A DNA stretch of 64,000 bases. It comes from DASWUZ01 sp036401375. Its GTDB lineage: Bacteria; Acidobacteriota; Terriglobia; Terriglobales; Acidobacteriaceae. Of this stretch, positions 33,935-43,599 are shown piece by piece. Made by a program: the position numbers and the translations under genes. Below the pieces are notes generated by a model. It did not search any database, had not been told where the DNA came from, and saw only the letters and a program-made list of their open reading frames with translations. Every line of letters starts with the position of its first letter. The first letter of the stretch is position 1. The stretch covers positions 62,001-126,000 of the forward strand of contig DASWVB010000038.1 of NCBI GenBank assembly GCA_036401375.1. Direction: 5' to 3'.

Positions 33935-34579
33935 TCAGGACCCGGCCCTTCGACGATTCTGCAAAGGCTTTGCCGCCCGGCTGACGAAGCGATTGCCGGC
34001 GACACTAAAGCGCAGAGGCAGGTCGGCAGCCTTGCTGATCCCGATGCGTGGCGTGACCATGATCGCACGGGCGGGTGAGTCATCGACCGCGATGTAGAGC
34101 GGCGAGTGGAGGGCGGTCAGATCGGCTCCATCCAGTTCGGCTCGTGTGATGCCCATTGCCTGGCAAAGTCGTCCAGGGCCGGAGGTTGACAGCCTGTCGT
34201 CAGCGCCGGGAGCGAGCGTCCGCAGCAGCGCCATGGCTTCAAGTCCAGCCACCGGCTCGAGGGCCCGGATCAGAACGCAGCCCGCCAGGCCGTCCGGCTC
34301 ACACGAGACATTCAGGCAGTAGTGCATGCCATAGATCAGGTAGACGTAGGCATGGCCGGGCGGCCCAAAGAGGACAGAATTCCGGGCGGTGCGTCCGGCG
34401 AAGGAGTGGGCCGCTGGGTCGCCAGTACCGAAGTACGCCTCTACCTCGACGATGCGGCCGGCCAGGATCTGCCGCCCCAGCCGCCGGATAAGCAGCTTGC
34501 CGAGCAGCGCAGGGGCGACCGCATCCGGTGACCCCACGTAGAAATCCCGCGGAAGAGCTGGAAGGCTGAGGGTCTCCAC
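33935..34579 (-). CDS. 3-methyladenine DNA glycosylase (AAG/MPG family)
   Basis: 214 aa with GTG start. Removes alkylated purines in base-excision repair. Family signatures: LPALPRDFYVGSPDAVAPALLGKLL, IVEVEAYFGTGDPAAHSFAGRTARN (catalytic Glu within EVEAY and the DNA-intercalating region), SVLFGPPGHAYVYLIYGMHYCLNV and the late PRIGISKAADLPLRF. Single compact enzyme. Mono-gene by position, though bcp is upstream on the same strand, 18 nt away, so the two may be co-transcribed as an oxidative/alkylation defence pair. Confidence 0.93.
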   Translation of the reverse strand: METLSLPALPRDFYVGSPDAVAPALLGKLLIRRLGRQILAGRIVEVEAYFGTGDPAAHSFAGRTARNSVLFGPPGHAYVYLIYGMHYCLNVSCEPDGLAGCVLIRALEPVAGLEAMALLRTLAPGADDRLSTSGPGRLCQAMGITRAELDGADLTALHSPLYIAVDDSPARAIMVTPRIGISKAADLPLRFSVAGNRFVSRAAKPLQNRRRAGS

Positions 34580-34596
34580 TTGCGGCGCTGCCCGGC

Positions 34597-35103
34597 TCAG
34601 GCCTTCGAGCTTACGGCAGAACTTGCGACTCCGGCGCCTGCCGCCTTCGACTCCTCGATCGCCGCAAGCACCTCTTCGGCATGGCCCTCTGGCTTCACCT
34701 TTGGGAACACCCTGAGCAGGCGGCGGTCGGGGCCGATCAGGAAGGTGGTGCGGTCGATGCCGATCACTTTCTTCCCATACATGTTCTTTTCCTTGAGAAC
34801 GTCAAACTGTTTGCAGACCACTTCGTCTACATCAGCGAGGAGCGTGTAGGGAAGCTTGTACTTGTCTTTGAACTTCTTCTGCGACTGGGGCGTGTCGCGG
34901 GAGATGCCGAGCACGACCGCTCCGGTCTTCTGAATGGTGGCGAAGATGTCGCGAAAGCCGCAGGCCTCGATGGTGCAGCCGGGCGTGTCGGCCTTCGGGT
35001 AAAAGAAGAGGACGACAGGCCTGCCGGTGAAGTCGGAGAGGTGAATCGTTGCTCCCTGCTCGTTTTGAAGGGTGAAGTCAGCTACCAGGTCGTGCTCCTG
35101 CAT
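34597..35103 (-). CDS. bcp: Thioredoxin-dependent peroxiredoxin (BCP family)
   Basis: 168 aa from the ATG at 35103, with AGGA 8 nt upstream; the longer frame to 35178 is non-family. Reduces peroxides through a peroxidatic Cys in VVLFFYPKADTPGCTIEACGFRD (PxxxTPGCTxE, Cys near 47) and a possible resolving Cys five residues later (CTIEAC). Then VVLGISRDTPQSQKKFKDKYKLPY and CKQFDVLKEKNMYGKKVIGI. The Ala/Ser-rich 15-residue tail (ESKAAGAGVASSAVSSKA) is an extension beyond the usual end. Cytoplasmic antioxidant. Confidence 0.95.
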   Translation of the reverse strand: MQEHDLVADFTLQNEQGATIHLSDFTGRPVVLFFYPKADTPGCTIEACGFRDIFATIQKTGAVVLGISRDTPQSQKKFKDKYKLPYTLLADVDEVVCKQFDVLKEKNMYGKKVIGIDRTTFLIGPDRRLLRVFPKVKPEGHAEEVLAAIEESKAAGAGVASSAVSSKA

Positions 35104-35284
35104 GGTGGTATTCCTCTCGTCGATCGGTTCCGGCTCAGGTACTTCAGGCCTCCAATAGTCTATCTGGTCTGGCTGCACATCGCTTCGCTTGCGTGAGAGG
35201 CTGGCGGCGGTTCATGGTGATCTAAGTCAGAAGCCCCGGCGCGCTTTTGCCATCCTGTTTTCCGCATCGAATTGAGAAGGGGTC

Positions 35285-36871
35285 ATGACACAAGAGTCTT
35301 TCAAAGTATTCCGGAGTCTGCGTCTGGCTGCGCTGGCCATGTCGCTGGCGGCTTCATCGGCTTATGGGCAGTATCCGGGCTCGCCGGCGAAGAAGCCTGT
35401 CGGAGTTACCGAGCAGAAGCTGCGCTCGACGGCGGTGCTCGAGTGGGTCGGCGAGCCGGGGAAGCCGAGCGCCAGCCGCATCGTCCCCATTGCGGTCTGG
35501 GATGGGGAGCGATACCAGGCGGGTGGGCTTTACCTGGCAAAGCCGGAGCCCCTGGCCGTTGAAGATGAGACGGAGTACGAGCTCGAGCAGGCGGGCGTGC
35601 CGCAGGGCCAGTTCGTGATCTATCACCCCGGTCAGGTCGACCGGAACTGGTTCGGATACGGAGTGTGGCACCCTCTGCCGCCGAAGAAAGCGCCGAAGCC
35701 GGCTGCTTCGAAGGGGACGGCGCGGGTGGTGACGGAGGTCGACCCCGATCGCCCGACCTTCGTCAGCAAGAGCAGGACGGGCGGCTCGTCGAGCGACGCC
35801 GCTTCGACGGGAAAGCCCGGGGGCTCGACCGGTGGTGCGGGAAAGAGCGGGTCTTCGTCGCCCGGGACTAACGCGCCCGACACAGCTGCGGCCGACACAG
35901 CTTCTGCCGACAAATCGGGCTCCGGCGGCGCATCTTCCCCCGCGGGAGCTGATCCGAACTCTCCCGCAGGCGCCACAGACCCGGACCGGCCCACGCTGCA
36001 CAAGCGTTCCACGGCCGATGGTGCATCGAGTGGCAGCGATGCGGCGTCCGACTCGGGGGCGAAGACGCACACCGAGGTCGATGCTGACCGGCCGACGCTG
36101 CGCAAACACTCGCGACCGGCGGACACATCTGGGGCGAGTACGGCGTCTACGGCGCGCGATCCGGACCGGCCTAACCTGCATCGCGGGGGGCTGGCCGCAG
36201 GCGATCCTGCGCTCCAGGAGAGCAGGCTGGAGGGCATGCCGCCCAACCTGCAGCAGATGGCCGCCGTCTCCGACACGGGCACTGCTGCGGAGCGGCCCTT
36301 TGCATATCAGTGGTCCAATGCCGACGATGCAGCCAGGATGAAGGCGGCGGTGGAGGACATCGCGCGCAAGGCGCTCGCGACCCTGGGCCCGACGCAGGGC
36401 TTCGGCAGTGCAATGGTGATCAATCCGTCCGCTAAGACCACGCGGAGCGCCGCGAGGGCGAGGGCACAGGCTGCCGAACGCAAGACGAGCCAGGCCGCGG
36501 CCGCCATTCCGCTCGCCGATGAGACGTTCAAGGCCTATGAGCTGTCGCCGAGCGGCGGTGCTACCGTCGTGCTCACGGCGAGCAGCGGAGAGGGCCCGTC
36601 CGAGCGCGATGTCACCGTCATCTGCCAGCCGGACCTCTACGGGACGCCTCGCATTCTGCTGCAGTCGGTGGCGGACGCCGCGCATCTCGACATGACTCCC
36701 AGGATGAAGCTGGTCGACGCCGTCGACACCGAGGGTGACAACAGGGCCGCGCTGATCTTCGAGCTGCGCAGCGAGAGCGACCGGCAGTTCGCGATCTACC
36801 GCGTGAGCCGCGGGCGGGCGGAGCAGGTCTTCGCTACCGATCCGCTGCCGCTGGGGACTACGCGCGACTGA
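35285..36871 (+). CDS. Exported protein with DPDRPT repeats, hypothetical
   Basis: 528 aa with a signal peptide (SLRLAALAMSLAASSAYGQ) and AAGGGG upstream. The N-terminal about 100 residues form a compact domain (AVLEWVGEPGKPSASRIVPIAVWDGERYQ, GGLYLAKPEPLAVEDETEYELEQAG, FVIYHPGQVDRNWFGYGVWHP). A 190-residue low-complexity Ser/Ala/Gly/Pro segment follows, carrying four copies of an acidic-basic motif (VDPDRPTFVSKS, TDPDRPTLHKRS, VDADRPTLRKHS, RDPDRPNLHRGG). The C-terminal about 180 residues are a mixed domain (RPFAYQWSNADDAARMKAAVEDIARKAL, VTVICQPDLYGTPRILLQ, DTEGDNRAALIFELRSESDRQFAIYRV). Function unknown; probably periplasmic or surface. Confidence 0.8.
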   Translation: MTQESFKVFRSLRLAALAMSLAASSAYGQYPGSPAKKPVGVTEQKLRSTAVLEWVGEPGKPSASRIVPIAVWDGERYQAGGLYLAKPEPLAVEDETEYELEQAGVPQGQFVIYHPGQVDRNWFGYGVWHPLPPKKAPKPAASKGTARVVTEVDPDRPTFVSKSRTGGSSSDAASTGKPGGSTGGAGKSGSSSPGTNAPDTAAADTASADKSGSGGASSPAGADPNSPAGATDPDRPTLHKRSTADGASSGSDAASDSGAKTHTEVDADRPTLRKHSRPADTSGASTASTARDPDRPNLHRGGLAAGDPALQESRLEGMPPNLQQMAAVSDTGTAAERPFAYQWSNADDAARMKAAVEDIARKALATLGPTQGFGSAMVINPSAKTTRSAARARAQAAERKTSQAAAAIPLADETFKAYELSPSGGATVVLTASSGEGPSERDVTVICQPDLYGTPRILLQSVADAAHLDMTPRMKLVDAVDTEGDNRAALIFELRSESDRQFAIYRVSRGRAEQVFATDPLPLGTTRD

Positions 36872-36980
36872 AGATTGAGCCAGATCGCTCCTTTCGCCCC
36901 GCACGATGCACTGCTCACTTCCGCCTCTACAATGAGAGGACTCCTCGAGTGAAAACATTGAAGGGGTCTGGCGCCGCACC

Positions 36981-37832
36981 ATGTCGAAGACTGCAATCCT
37001 CCTGATCAGCTGCCCGGACCGCAAGGGCCTGGTTGCAGCCATCGCCAACTTCCTGCTGGCGCACGATGCCAACATCCTGCACGCGGACCAGCATCAGGAC
37101 AACGAGCTTGGGCTCTTCTTCATGCGGGTGGAGTTTGACCTGACCGGCTTCCGGCTGGACGAGGCGCAGTTCCGCGCCGTCTTCGATCCGATCGCACAGC
37201 AGAATTCGATGGCCTGGCAGCTGGAGTACGGAGACCGCAAGCCGCCGGTTGCCATCTTCGTTTCTCATTACCTGCACTGCCTGGCTGACCTGCTGCTGCG
37301 GCATGCCTCGGGGGAGCTGGCCTGCGACCTGCGGCTGGTGATCAGCAACCATCAGGAAGCGCGTCCCTTGGCGGAGTTCTACGGCATTCCATTCCATCTG
37401 ATGCCGGTCAGCCCGGACACCCGCGCTGCAGCAGAGCGTGTGCAGCTTGACTTGCTGGCTGCGCAATCCATCGAACTGATCGTGCTGGCCCGCTACATGC
37501 AGGTGCTCTCGCCGGACTTTGTCGCGCGCTATCCGCGTCGCATCATCAACGTTCATCACTCCTTTCTGCCTGCGTTTACCGGGGCGCGTCCCTATCATGC
37601 GGCCTTTGCGCGCGGGGTGAAGCTGATCGGCTCGACCAGCCACTACGTGACAGAGGTGCTCGACGACGGCCCCATCATCGAGCAGGATGTGACCCGCATC
37701 TCGCACTCCGACCAGATTCCTAACCTGGTGCAGAAGGGTCGCGACCTGGAACGCGTGGTCCTCTCACGCGCCGTGCGCTGGCACCTCGAGCACCGCATCC
37801 TCTCCTATGCCAACAAGACGGTAATCTTCTAG
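36981..37832 (+). CDS. purU: Formyltetrahydrofolate deformylase
   Basis: 283 aa, standard length. Hydrolyses 10-formyl-THF to THF and formate, balancing one-carbon pools. N-terminal ACT domain (TAILLISCPDRKGLVAAIANFLLAHDANILHADQ), then a formyltransferase domain with the catalytic triad block RRIINVHHSFLPAFTGARPYHAAFARGVKLIGST and ELDDGPIIEQD-like EVLDDGPIIEQDVTRI. The His-Asn-Asp of the family are in the NVHHSF and DDGP stretches. AAGGGG lies upstream at some distance. Confidence 0.95.
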   Translation: MSKTAILLISCPDRKGLVAAIANFLLAHDANILHADQHQDNELGLFFMRVEFDLTGFRLDEAQFRAVFDPIAQQNSMAWQLEYGDRKPPVAIFVSHYLHCLADLLLRHASGELACDLRLVISNHQEARPLAEFYGIPFHLMPVSPDTRAAAERVQLDLLAAQSIELIVLARYMQVLSPDFVARYPRRIINVHHSFLPAFTGARPYHAAFARGVKLIGSTSHYVTEVLDDGPIIEQDVTRISHSDQIPNLVQKGRDLERVVLSRAVRWHLEHRILSYANKTVIF

Positions 37833-37898
37833 GCTCCCGGCGCGGCTATGGCGTCTGTTGACTTGCGGTTGAGGAGCTTGCTGTATCCTCGGTCGCAG

Positions 37899-38867
37899 AT
37901 GCGGAAAGTCGCACTCTTTGTAAACCCCCTGCTCACCCGGAACCCTCACCATCGCGCGACGGTGACCGCCGTCGCCGCGGTTCTGCGGGGCGCGGGTTTC
38001 GAGGTTGCGATCACCGAGCTCGGAGAAGTCCCGGCCGCGGCAGGCCTCGCGCGCAAGGCGATCGACGACGGCTGCGAGAGAGTCTTTTCGTGCGGAGGTG
38101 ATGGGACGGTCTTCGCCCTCTTGCAGGCCCTGGCCGGCACAGGCGTGCCGCTTGGCATCATTCCCATGGGGACCGGTAACGTGCTCGCGCAGAACATGCG
38201 CCTGCCGCGCGATGCGGTGCGCGCGGCCAGGATGCTGATCCGCAGCCCTGCGCGAGAGGTCCCGCTGGGGCGGGTGTCGAGCACCTGCGAAGCGGATGGT
38301 GTCACCTCGAGCTGGTACTTCGCCATGTCGGCCGGGGTCGGCGCGCATGCGCTGCTGATGCAGGCGGCGCAGCGCTGGGGCAAGCACAGCAGCGGGCGAG
38401 CGGCTTACTACCTTGCCGGCGGAGAGCTGCTGCTGAGGCACCGCATCGAGCACTTTGAAATCGAGATTACAACCACGCAGGGCAGCGTCTTCACGCAGAG
38501 CGTCTCCGAAGCGCTCGTCGTGCGGGTAGCCCAGCTGAACCGCTGGCGCCCGGGCGGCGCGCTCGATCAGCCAGCGCTGCGGCTTGCAGTCGTGGCCGCG
38601 AAGACACGCGTGCAGATGGCGCGTGCCAGCTTGAGAGCTCTTCTCGTACCTGCCAGCGTGCAGGTGAACTCCGGGCCGGCGCCGCTCTCCAGTACCCATG
38701 TCTCCTACTTCGACGTGAGCCGGATAGTCTGCAGACCACTTCCTGGCCGGGATTACTGCGCACCACCGCCGCTGCAAGCCGATGGCGAGGTGCTCGCGTC
38801 AACTGCCGCCGTCATTACTCTGGCGGAGAAGAGGCTGACCTTACTCTGGCCAGATGAGGCAACGTGA
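37899..38867 (+). CDS. Diacylglycerol/sphingosine kinase family protein
   Basis: 322 aa from the ATG at 37899; an ATG at 37848 would add 17 variable residues. Lipid-kinase signatures: RKVALFVNPLLTRN at the start, VFSCGGDGTVFALLQAL (GGDGT nucleotide site) and GIIPMGTGNVLAQNMRLP (PxGTGN). The C-terminal beta-sandwich includes YYLAGGELLLRHR. It phosphorylates a lipid head-group alcohol; acylglycerol or undecaprenol are possible substrates, not decided by sequence. It follows purU by 66 nt and precedes a BrkB-type gene. Confidence 0.88.
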   Translation: MRKVALFVNPLLTRNPHHRATVTAVAAVLRGAGFEVAITELGEVPAAAGLARKAIDDGCERVFSCGGDGTVFALLQALAGTGVPLGIIPMGTGNVLAQNMRLPRDAVRAARMLIRSPAREVPLGRVSSTCEADGVTSSWYFAMSAGVGAHALLMQAAQRWGKHSSGRAAYYLAGGELLLRHRIEHFEIEITTTQGSVFTQSVSEALVVRVAQLNRWRPGGALDQPALRLAVVAAKTRVQMARASLRALLVPASVQVNSGPAPLSSTHVSYFDVSRIVCRPLPGRDYCAPPPLQADGEVLASTAAVITLAEKRLTLLWPDEAT

Positions 38868-38963
38868 CTCACTCGTTGAGGCGCATTCGAGAACCTGCGC
38901 CGCGGTTCACCTTGCGGAGAGTAGTGCTTGGCGCGGCCCCGCGCTTCAGTTAGGCTGCCAAGT

Positions 38964-39836
38964 ATGTGGGTGATAATTGGACACTTCCGACGAGCGCTCT
39001 GGAAATCCATCTCGCACGACACCTTCACCCTTGCAAAAGCTGCGGCTTATTCCGCCATCCTTAGCTTGTTTCCAGCGCTGTTAGTAACTACGACATTGCT
39101 CGCAATCAGCCCCCGAACTGCGGGGCTGCGGCGTGAGGTCCGCGGCGCTTTCGACCAGGTGCTGCCGCCGGACACGATGTCGCTGGTGCAGGGATACTTT
39201 CAGGACCGTCATGCGCTCACCGTCAAGATCGTGTGGTCAGCCTCGGTGCTCAGCCTGCTCGCCGCGATGGGGGTGATGTTGTCGCTGCTGGAGGGTTTTC
39301 GCCGGGCCTATGAGCTCCCGCGGCACCTCTGGGGCTTCTGGATGACGCGCTGGATTGCGTTGCTGCTGATCCCGATCTGCCTTGTACCGCTGGCCCTCGC
39401 GACTCTGCTCATTGCCTTCGGACGCCAGATCCAGCTATGGATGGTCAGCCGTGCCGATCACGAGCTGCAGAGCTATGTCACCATCGCATGGAGGATGGGG
39501 CGCTGGGCCGTCGCGCTGCTCACCCTGATGACGGTGCTCGCGACCATCTACCACTTTGGCACGCCGCGCACCCAGCACTGGCGCCGGGTGCTGCCCGGGG
39601 CGGTGCTGGCCGCCTTTACCTGGTTTCTTGCGACCCTGCTCTATGGTGGATCGGTGACCCGCTCGGCACAGTACACCGCCGTCTACGGCTCGCTCGCGGC
39701 GGGCGTCGCAACGCTGGTCTGGCTCTATCTGACCTCGCTCAGCGTGCTGATTGGCGCCGAGTTCAACGCGCAGATCTTCCCCAAAGACGAGATCGCCATC
39801 CGCACCGAGAAGGAGTGGGACCCTGCCTACGAGTGA
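38964..39836 (+). CDS. YihY/BrkB family membrane protein (copy 1)
   Basis: 290 aa from the ATG at 38964. Inner-membrane protein with about six helices: DTFTLAKAAAYSAILSLFPALLVTTTLLAI (the family's conserved first segment with xxxAAxxAYxxxxSLFPALL), VWSASVLSLLAAMGVMLSLLEG, WIALLLIPICLVPLALATLLIAFG, WAVALLTLMTVLATIYHF, LPGAVLAAFTWFLATLLYGG and YGSLAAGVATLVWLYLTSLSVLIGAEFNAQI. These proteins are often misnamed RNase BN; they may be transporters or scramblases. A second member lies at 51882-52841. Start has only a weak ribosome site. Confidence 0.9.
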   Translation: MWVIIGHFRRALWKSISHDTFTLAKAAAYSAILSLFPALLVTTTLLAISPRTAGLRREVRGAFDQVLPPDTMSLVQGYFQDRHALTVKIVWSASVLSLLAAMGVMLSLLEGFRRAYELPRHLWGFWMTRWIALLLIPICLVPLALATLLIAFGRQIQLWMVSRADHELQSYVTIAWRMGRWAVALLTLMTVLATIYHFGTPRTQHWRRVLPGAVLAAFTWFLATLLYGGSVTRSAQYTAVYGSLAAGVATLVWLYLTSLSVLIGAEFNAQIFPKDEIAIRTEKEWDPAYE

Positions 39837-39947
39837 CGGGCCTACCCTGCTGTAAACATTTTCACAGGAAGGCGCGCGGAGTGAGACCATCGGCCGGCAG
39901 AGTAAAATAAGGCTGCAAACACTAGCAGAGCGAAGTTCGGGGGAAGA

Positions 39948-41447
39948 ATGAGTGTTTTTCTTGCTGGCGCGAGTCTGAATGCGCCAGAGCATGAGCGTCG
40001 CGCCAAGATCGTTGCCACACTGGGCCCTGCCTCGAATAACGAGGCGACCTTCCGGCAGCTGGTGCGCGCTGGACTGGATGTTGCGCGCCTGAACTTCTCC
40101 CATGGAACCCATCCCGAAAAGCTGCGGCTGATCGAAATGGTGCGCAAGGTTGCACGCGAAGAGGGTAAGCCGATCTGCATCCTCGGCGACCTGCAGGGGC
40201 CCAAGATTCGCACCGGTCCGCTGGTCGACAAAAAGCCCGTGCAGCTTGAGGCGGGCCAGCAGTTGACCATTACTCCGCGCGATGTTCCCGGAACGGCGAC
40301 GCTGGTCAGCACCACCTTCAAGACGCTGGCAGAGAACCTGACGGTGGGCGCTCGCATCCTGCTCTCCGACGGACTGATCGAGCTGCACGTGACCGCGGTC
40401 GAGGGTGAGGATGTAGTCTGCCAGATCATCAACGGCGGCACCCTGGGCGAGCACAAGGGCATCAACCTGCCGGGGATCCCGGTCAAGGTGCCATCGCTCA
40501 CCGAGAAAGACGAGATCGACCTGGTCTTCGCCATCGGGGCTGGAGTCGACGCGATCGCCGTCTCCTTCGTACGCACCGCGGCCGACGTTGAACTGGTGAA
40601 GCAGCGCATCGAAGCGCTCGGTGCGAACACCTGGATCGTTGCCAAGCTGGAGAAGCCGCAGGCCATCGAAAATGTCCAGAGCATCCTCGAAATTGCCGAC
40701 GGAGTGATGGTGGCGCGCGGCGACCTGGGTGTTGAAGTTCCGCCGGAGAAGGTCCCGGCGATCCAGAAGCACGTGATTCGATGTGCGGCGGAGCATCGTA
40801 AGCCGGTGATCACCGCGACGCAAATGCTGGAATCGATGATCGATAATCCCCGCCCTACGCGCGCCGAGGCGAGCGACGTCGCCAACGCGGTCTACGACGG
40901 CACCGACGCAGTGATGCTGTCGGCTGAGAGTGCGGCCGGCAAGTATCCCGTCGAGGCGGTCAAGATGATGAGCAAGATTGTCATGGAGACGGAGCTGCAG
41001 ATGCGGGAGCTGCCGAATGGCGGGATCCACCACTTCCCGCACCCGCGCCTGTCGATCGGCGAGACCATCTGCGAGTCGATGGCGCACGCGGCAGAAGATC
41101 TGGACATCAGTGCGATCGCCGTCTTCACGGAGAGCGGCACGACCGCGCGGCAGCTCTCGAAGTATCGTCCCCGCCCGCTCATCTACGCGCTCTCGAGCAT
41201 TGAGGCGGTGATCAACCGCATGACGATGTTGTGGGGAGTGCACCCCATCCACTGCGCCAAGCTCTCCACGGCGGAGGAGATGGTCGACACCGCCGAGCGG
41301 CTGCTTGAGCAGGGTGGATTCGCGCAGCCGAAGCAGATCGTCGGCATCGTTGCGGGCACGCGGACCAAGTCCGGTTCAACCAACTTCCTTCGCCTGCATG
41401 TGCTCGGAGACCATGTTCCGTCGGCGGCTCCGCCCAGCGGGAGCTGA
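39948..41447 (+). CDS. pyk: Pyruvate kinase
   Basis: 499 aa, normal size. Last ATP-yielding step of glycolysis, PEP + ADP to pyruvate + ATP. Motifs: RRAKIVATLGPASNNEATFRQLVRAGLDVARLNFSHG; ICILGDLQGPKIRTGPL; WIVAKLEKPQAIENVQSI; DGVMVARGDLGVEVPPEKVPAIQKHVI (catalytic Lys context); KPVITATQMLESMIDNPRPTRAEASDVANAV; and C-terminal allosteric domain FTESGTTARQLSKYRP. Strong GGGGGAAGA ribosome site directly before ATG. Confidence 0.97.
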   Translation: MSVFLAGASLNAPEHERRAKIVATLGPASNNEATFRQLVRAGLDVARLNFSHGTHPEKLRLIEMVRKVAREEGKPICILGDLQGPKIRTGPLVDKKPVQLEAGQQLTITPRDVPGTATLVSTTFKTLAENLTVGARILLSDGLIELHVTAVEGEDVVCQIINGGTLGEHKGINLPGIPVKVPSLTEKDEIDLVFAIGAGVDAIAVSFVRTAADVELVKQRIEALGANTWIVAKLEKPQAIENVQSILEIADGVMVARGDLGVEVPPEKVPAIQKHVIRCAAEHRKPVITATQMLESMIDNPRPTRAEASDVANAVYDGTDAVMLSAESAAGKYPVEAVKMMSKIVMETELQMRELPNGGIHHFPHPRLSIGETICESMAHAAEDLDISAIAVFTESGTTARQLSKYRPRPLIYALSSIEAVINRMTMLWGVHPIHCAKLSTAEEMVDTAERLLEQGGFAQPKQIVGIVAGTRTKSGSTNFLRLHVLGDHVPSAAPPSGS

Positions 41448-41538
41448 GCAGTGAAATCCTGCTGCCGCCCGGGTGTGCGTAAGTCCTGCGCCGTGAGTCA
41501 CAGCAGCCCGTCGCAGCTGGCAGCGAAGTAGCTCTTCG

Positions 41539-43521
41539 ATGGGGCGCATCCGCATCCTGTCGGACCAGGTAGCGAACCAGATCGCTGCGGGCGAGGTCGT
41601 CGACCGGCCTGCCTCGGTGGTCAAAGAGCTGCTCGAGAATGCGCTGGACGCGGGCGCCACACGCATCCGCGTTGAGGTCGAGGGCGGAGGGCGGAAGCTG
41701 ATCCGCATCGCCGACAACGGCTCAGGCATGGGTCGGGACGACGCGATGCTCGCCTTTGAGCGCCACGCCACCTCGAAGCTCCGCACCAGCGACGACCTGC
41801 TCTCGATCGCCACCCTGGGATTTCGCGGCGAGGCGCTGCCCTCGATCGCTTCGATCTCGCGCCTGGAGGTTGCCACTCGCCAGCCCACAGACCCGCATGG
41901 CACGGCGATAGAGATTGTCGGCGGCAAGATGGTGCGCGTCGAGGATGCGGGCGTCGCTCCCGGAACGACGTTCACCATCCGCGATCTCTTCTTCAACACG
42001 CCGGCGAGGCGCAAGTTTTTGAAGTCAGAGACGACCGAACTCTCGCACGTAACAGCTCTGGTTACACATTATGCTCTGGCCCATCCGGAGAAGCACTTCG
42101 AACTGCACTCCTCGACTCACGCGCTGCTGATCGCGCCACCGGTCGCCCGGCTGTCGGAGAGGATCTACCAGATCTTCGGAGCGGAGACGCTCGACCAGCT
42201 GCTGCCGATCGCGGCCGAGGTGCAGCTGCCGCACGCAGGCTTGCCTGAGCCGCCGCCCTGGAAACGCGATACGGAGTACAAGGCGCCCACGCCCGGCATG
42301 CTGCGGCTCAGCGGCTTCCTGTCGAAGCCGGAGCTGCAGAAGCTCAACCGCAACTCGATCTACGTCTTCGTCAACCATCGGCTGGTGCGCGACCGGCTCA
42401 TCCTGCATGCCGTGAGCGAGGCCTATCGCAACATCCTGCCACCGACCTCGTTCCCCGTCATCCTGATGTTTCTGGAGATGCCGCCGGAGGAAGTCGACGT
42501 CAATGTGCATCCCGCGAAGACGGAGGTACGCTTTCGGCAGCAGAGCTTTCTGCATGACTTTGTGCGCGACAGCATCCGCAACGCATTGGTGCGGGCCCGG
42601 CCCGCTGCCGCGTTTCTGACCGCACTGACTTCGAATGCGCACGCCTCCTCGTCACTGGTGGCGGAGCCATCCCCTCCGCCGATGTCCGATGGGGCGTCCT
42701 TTGGAGATCCGCCACCAGAGTCCGCTACTCCTCCCGCCGCCGACGAGGCAGAGCGCTTTCACCTCACCCCGGTCGAGCCTGCGCCGGTACCGGGGCGGCT
42801 GCCTTTCGCGGACGCACCTGCCGATGCACCCGCCGACGCGCCCTCCACTGGCCGCGCGCAGGGCCACAGCTGCGGCTCGGAGATGCCACTCGATGCGGAG
42901 GCGCCCCACGGCCACGATGCAGCGGGCCCTAGTCTGAGCTCCCTCGCGTCGCTCAAGCCGCTGGGGCAGCTGCGGGAGTCGTTCATCCTCGCGGTGAACG
43001 AAGAGGGGCTGTGGATCATCGATCAGCACGTGGCGCATGAGCGCGTGCTGTTTGAAAAGGTGTTGCGCGATCGCGAGGTCGAGGGCGTGCAGCGCCAGCG
43101 GCTGTTGATGCCGATGCTGGTCGACCTGCTGCCGCAGCAGATGATCCTCTTCGCCGGGATCGCGCTCGAGCTGGAGCGCAATGGCTTTGAGGCCGAAGCC
43201 TTCGGGCCGCGGACCATCGCCATCAAGGCCGCCCCCGTGGGTCTCGAGGGCGGTCAGCTCGAGCGCATGTTGATGGAGGTGCTCGAGCAGACCGAACGCG
43301 AGTCGCAGACCGAAAACCTGCAGGCTGCGCGGACCCGGATCGCTGCTTCGATCGCCTGCCATGCCGCGATCAAGATCAACACTCCGCTCGACCCGCTTCG
43401 CATGGAGTGGTTGCTCGCTGAGCTGGCCAAGACCGAGCATCCGACCAGCTGTCCTCACGGGCGCCCGATCGCATTGCGGTATGCTTGGAAGGACATTCAG
43501 CGGGCGTTTCAGCGGATTTGA
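41539..43521 (+). CDS. mutL: DNA mismatch repair protein MutL
   Basis: 660 aa. Links mismatch recognition by MutS to strand removal. N-terminal GHKL ATPase: NQIAAGEVVDRPASVVKELLENALDAGATRI, ADNGSGMGRDD, HATSKLRTSDDL, GFRGEALPSIASI. A Pro/Ala-rich linker (about 360-470) is followed by the dimerisation/endonuclease domain. That domain has DQHVAHERVLFE, near the DQHAx2Ex4E consensus with Ala replaced by Val, SCPHGRP, and ACHAAIK, which mark an endonuclease-proficient MutL as found in organisms without MutH. Strand-discrimination by nicking is inferred. Confidence 0.96.
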   Translation: MGRIRILSDQVANQIAAGEVVDRPASVVKELLENALDAGATRIRVEVEGGGRKLIRIADNGSGMGRDDAMLAFERHATSKLRTSDDLLSIATLGFRGEALPSIASISRLEVATRQPTDPHGTAIEIVGGKMVRVEDAGVAPGTTFTIRDLFFNTPARRKFLKSETTELSHVTALVTHYALAHPEKHFELHSSTHALLIAPPVARLSERIYQIFGAETLDQLLPIAAEVQLPHAGLPEPPPWKRDTEYKAPTPGMLRLSGFLSKPELQKLNRNSIYVFVNHRLVRDRLILHAVSEAYRNILPPTSFPVILMFLEMPPEEVDVNVHPAKTEVRFRQQSFLHDFVRDSIRNALVRARPAAAFLTALTSNAHASSSLVAEPSPPPMSDGASFGDPPPESATPPAADEAERFHLTPVEPAPVPGRLPFADAPADAPADAPSTGRAQGHSCGSEMPLDAEAPHGHDAAGPSLSSLASLKPLGQLRESFILAVNEEGLWIIDQHVAHERVLFEKVLRDREVEGVQRQRLLMPMLVDLLPQQMILFAGIALELERNGFEAEAFGPRTIAIKAAPVGLEGGQLERMLMEVLEQTERESQTENLQAARTRIAASIACHAAIKINTPLDPLRMEWLLAELAKTEHPTSCPHGRPIALRYAWKDIQRAFQRI

Positions 43522-43599
43522 GCGGCTCCCCAGGGAGTCTGCCCTCGCATCACGGGTTCTCTTCGCGCTTCGTTCCTGCCCGCCGGAAATAGGTTTCTT

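Noticed and set aside
35354..37075. Long Arg-rich open frame antisense to the DPDRPT protein
   Set aside because: Low-complexity GC-rich artefact; no domain recognised.
39435..41252. Long open frame antisense to the BrkB-type gene and pyk
   Set aside because: High-GC codon bias of pyk opens the opposite frame; it has no domain, and pyk motifs are unambiguous.
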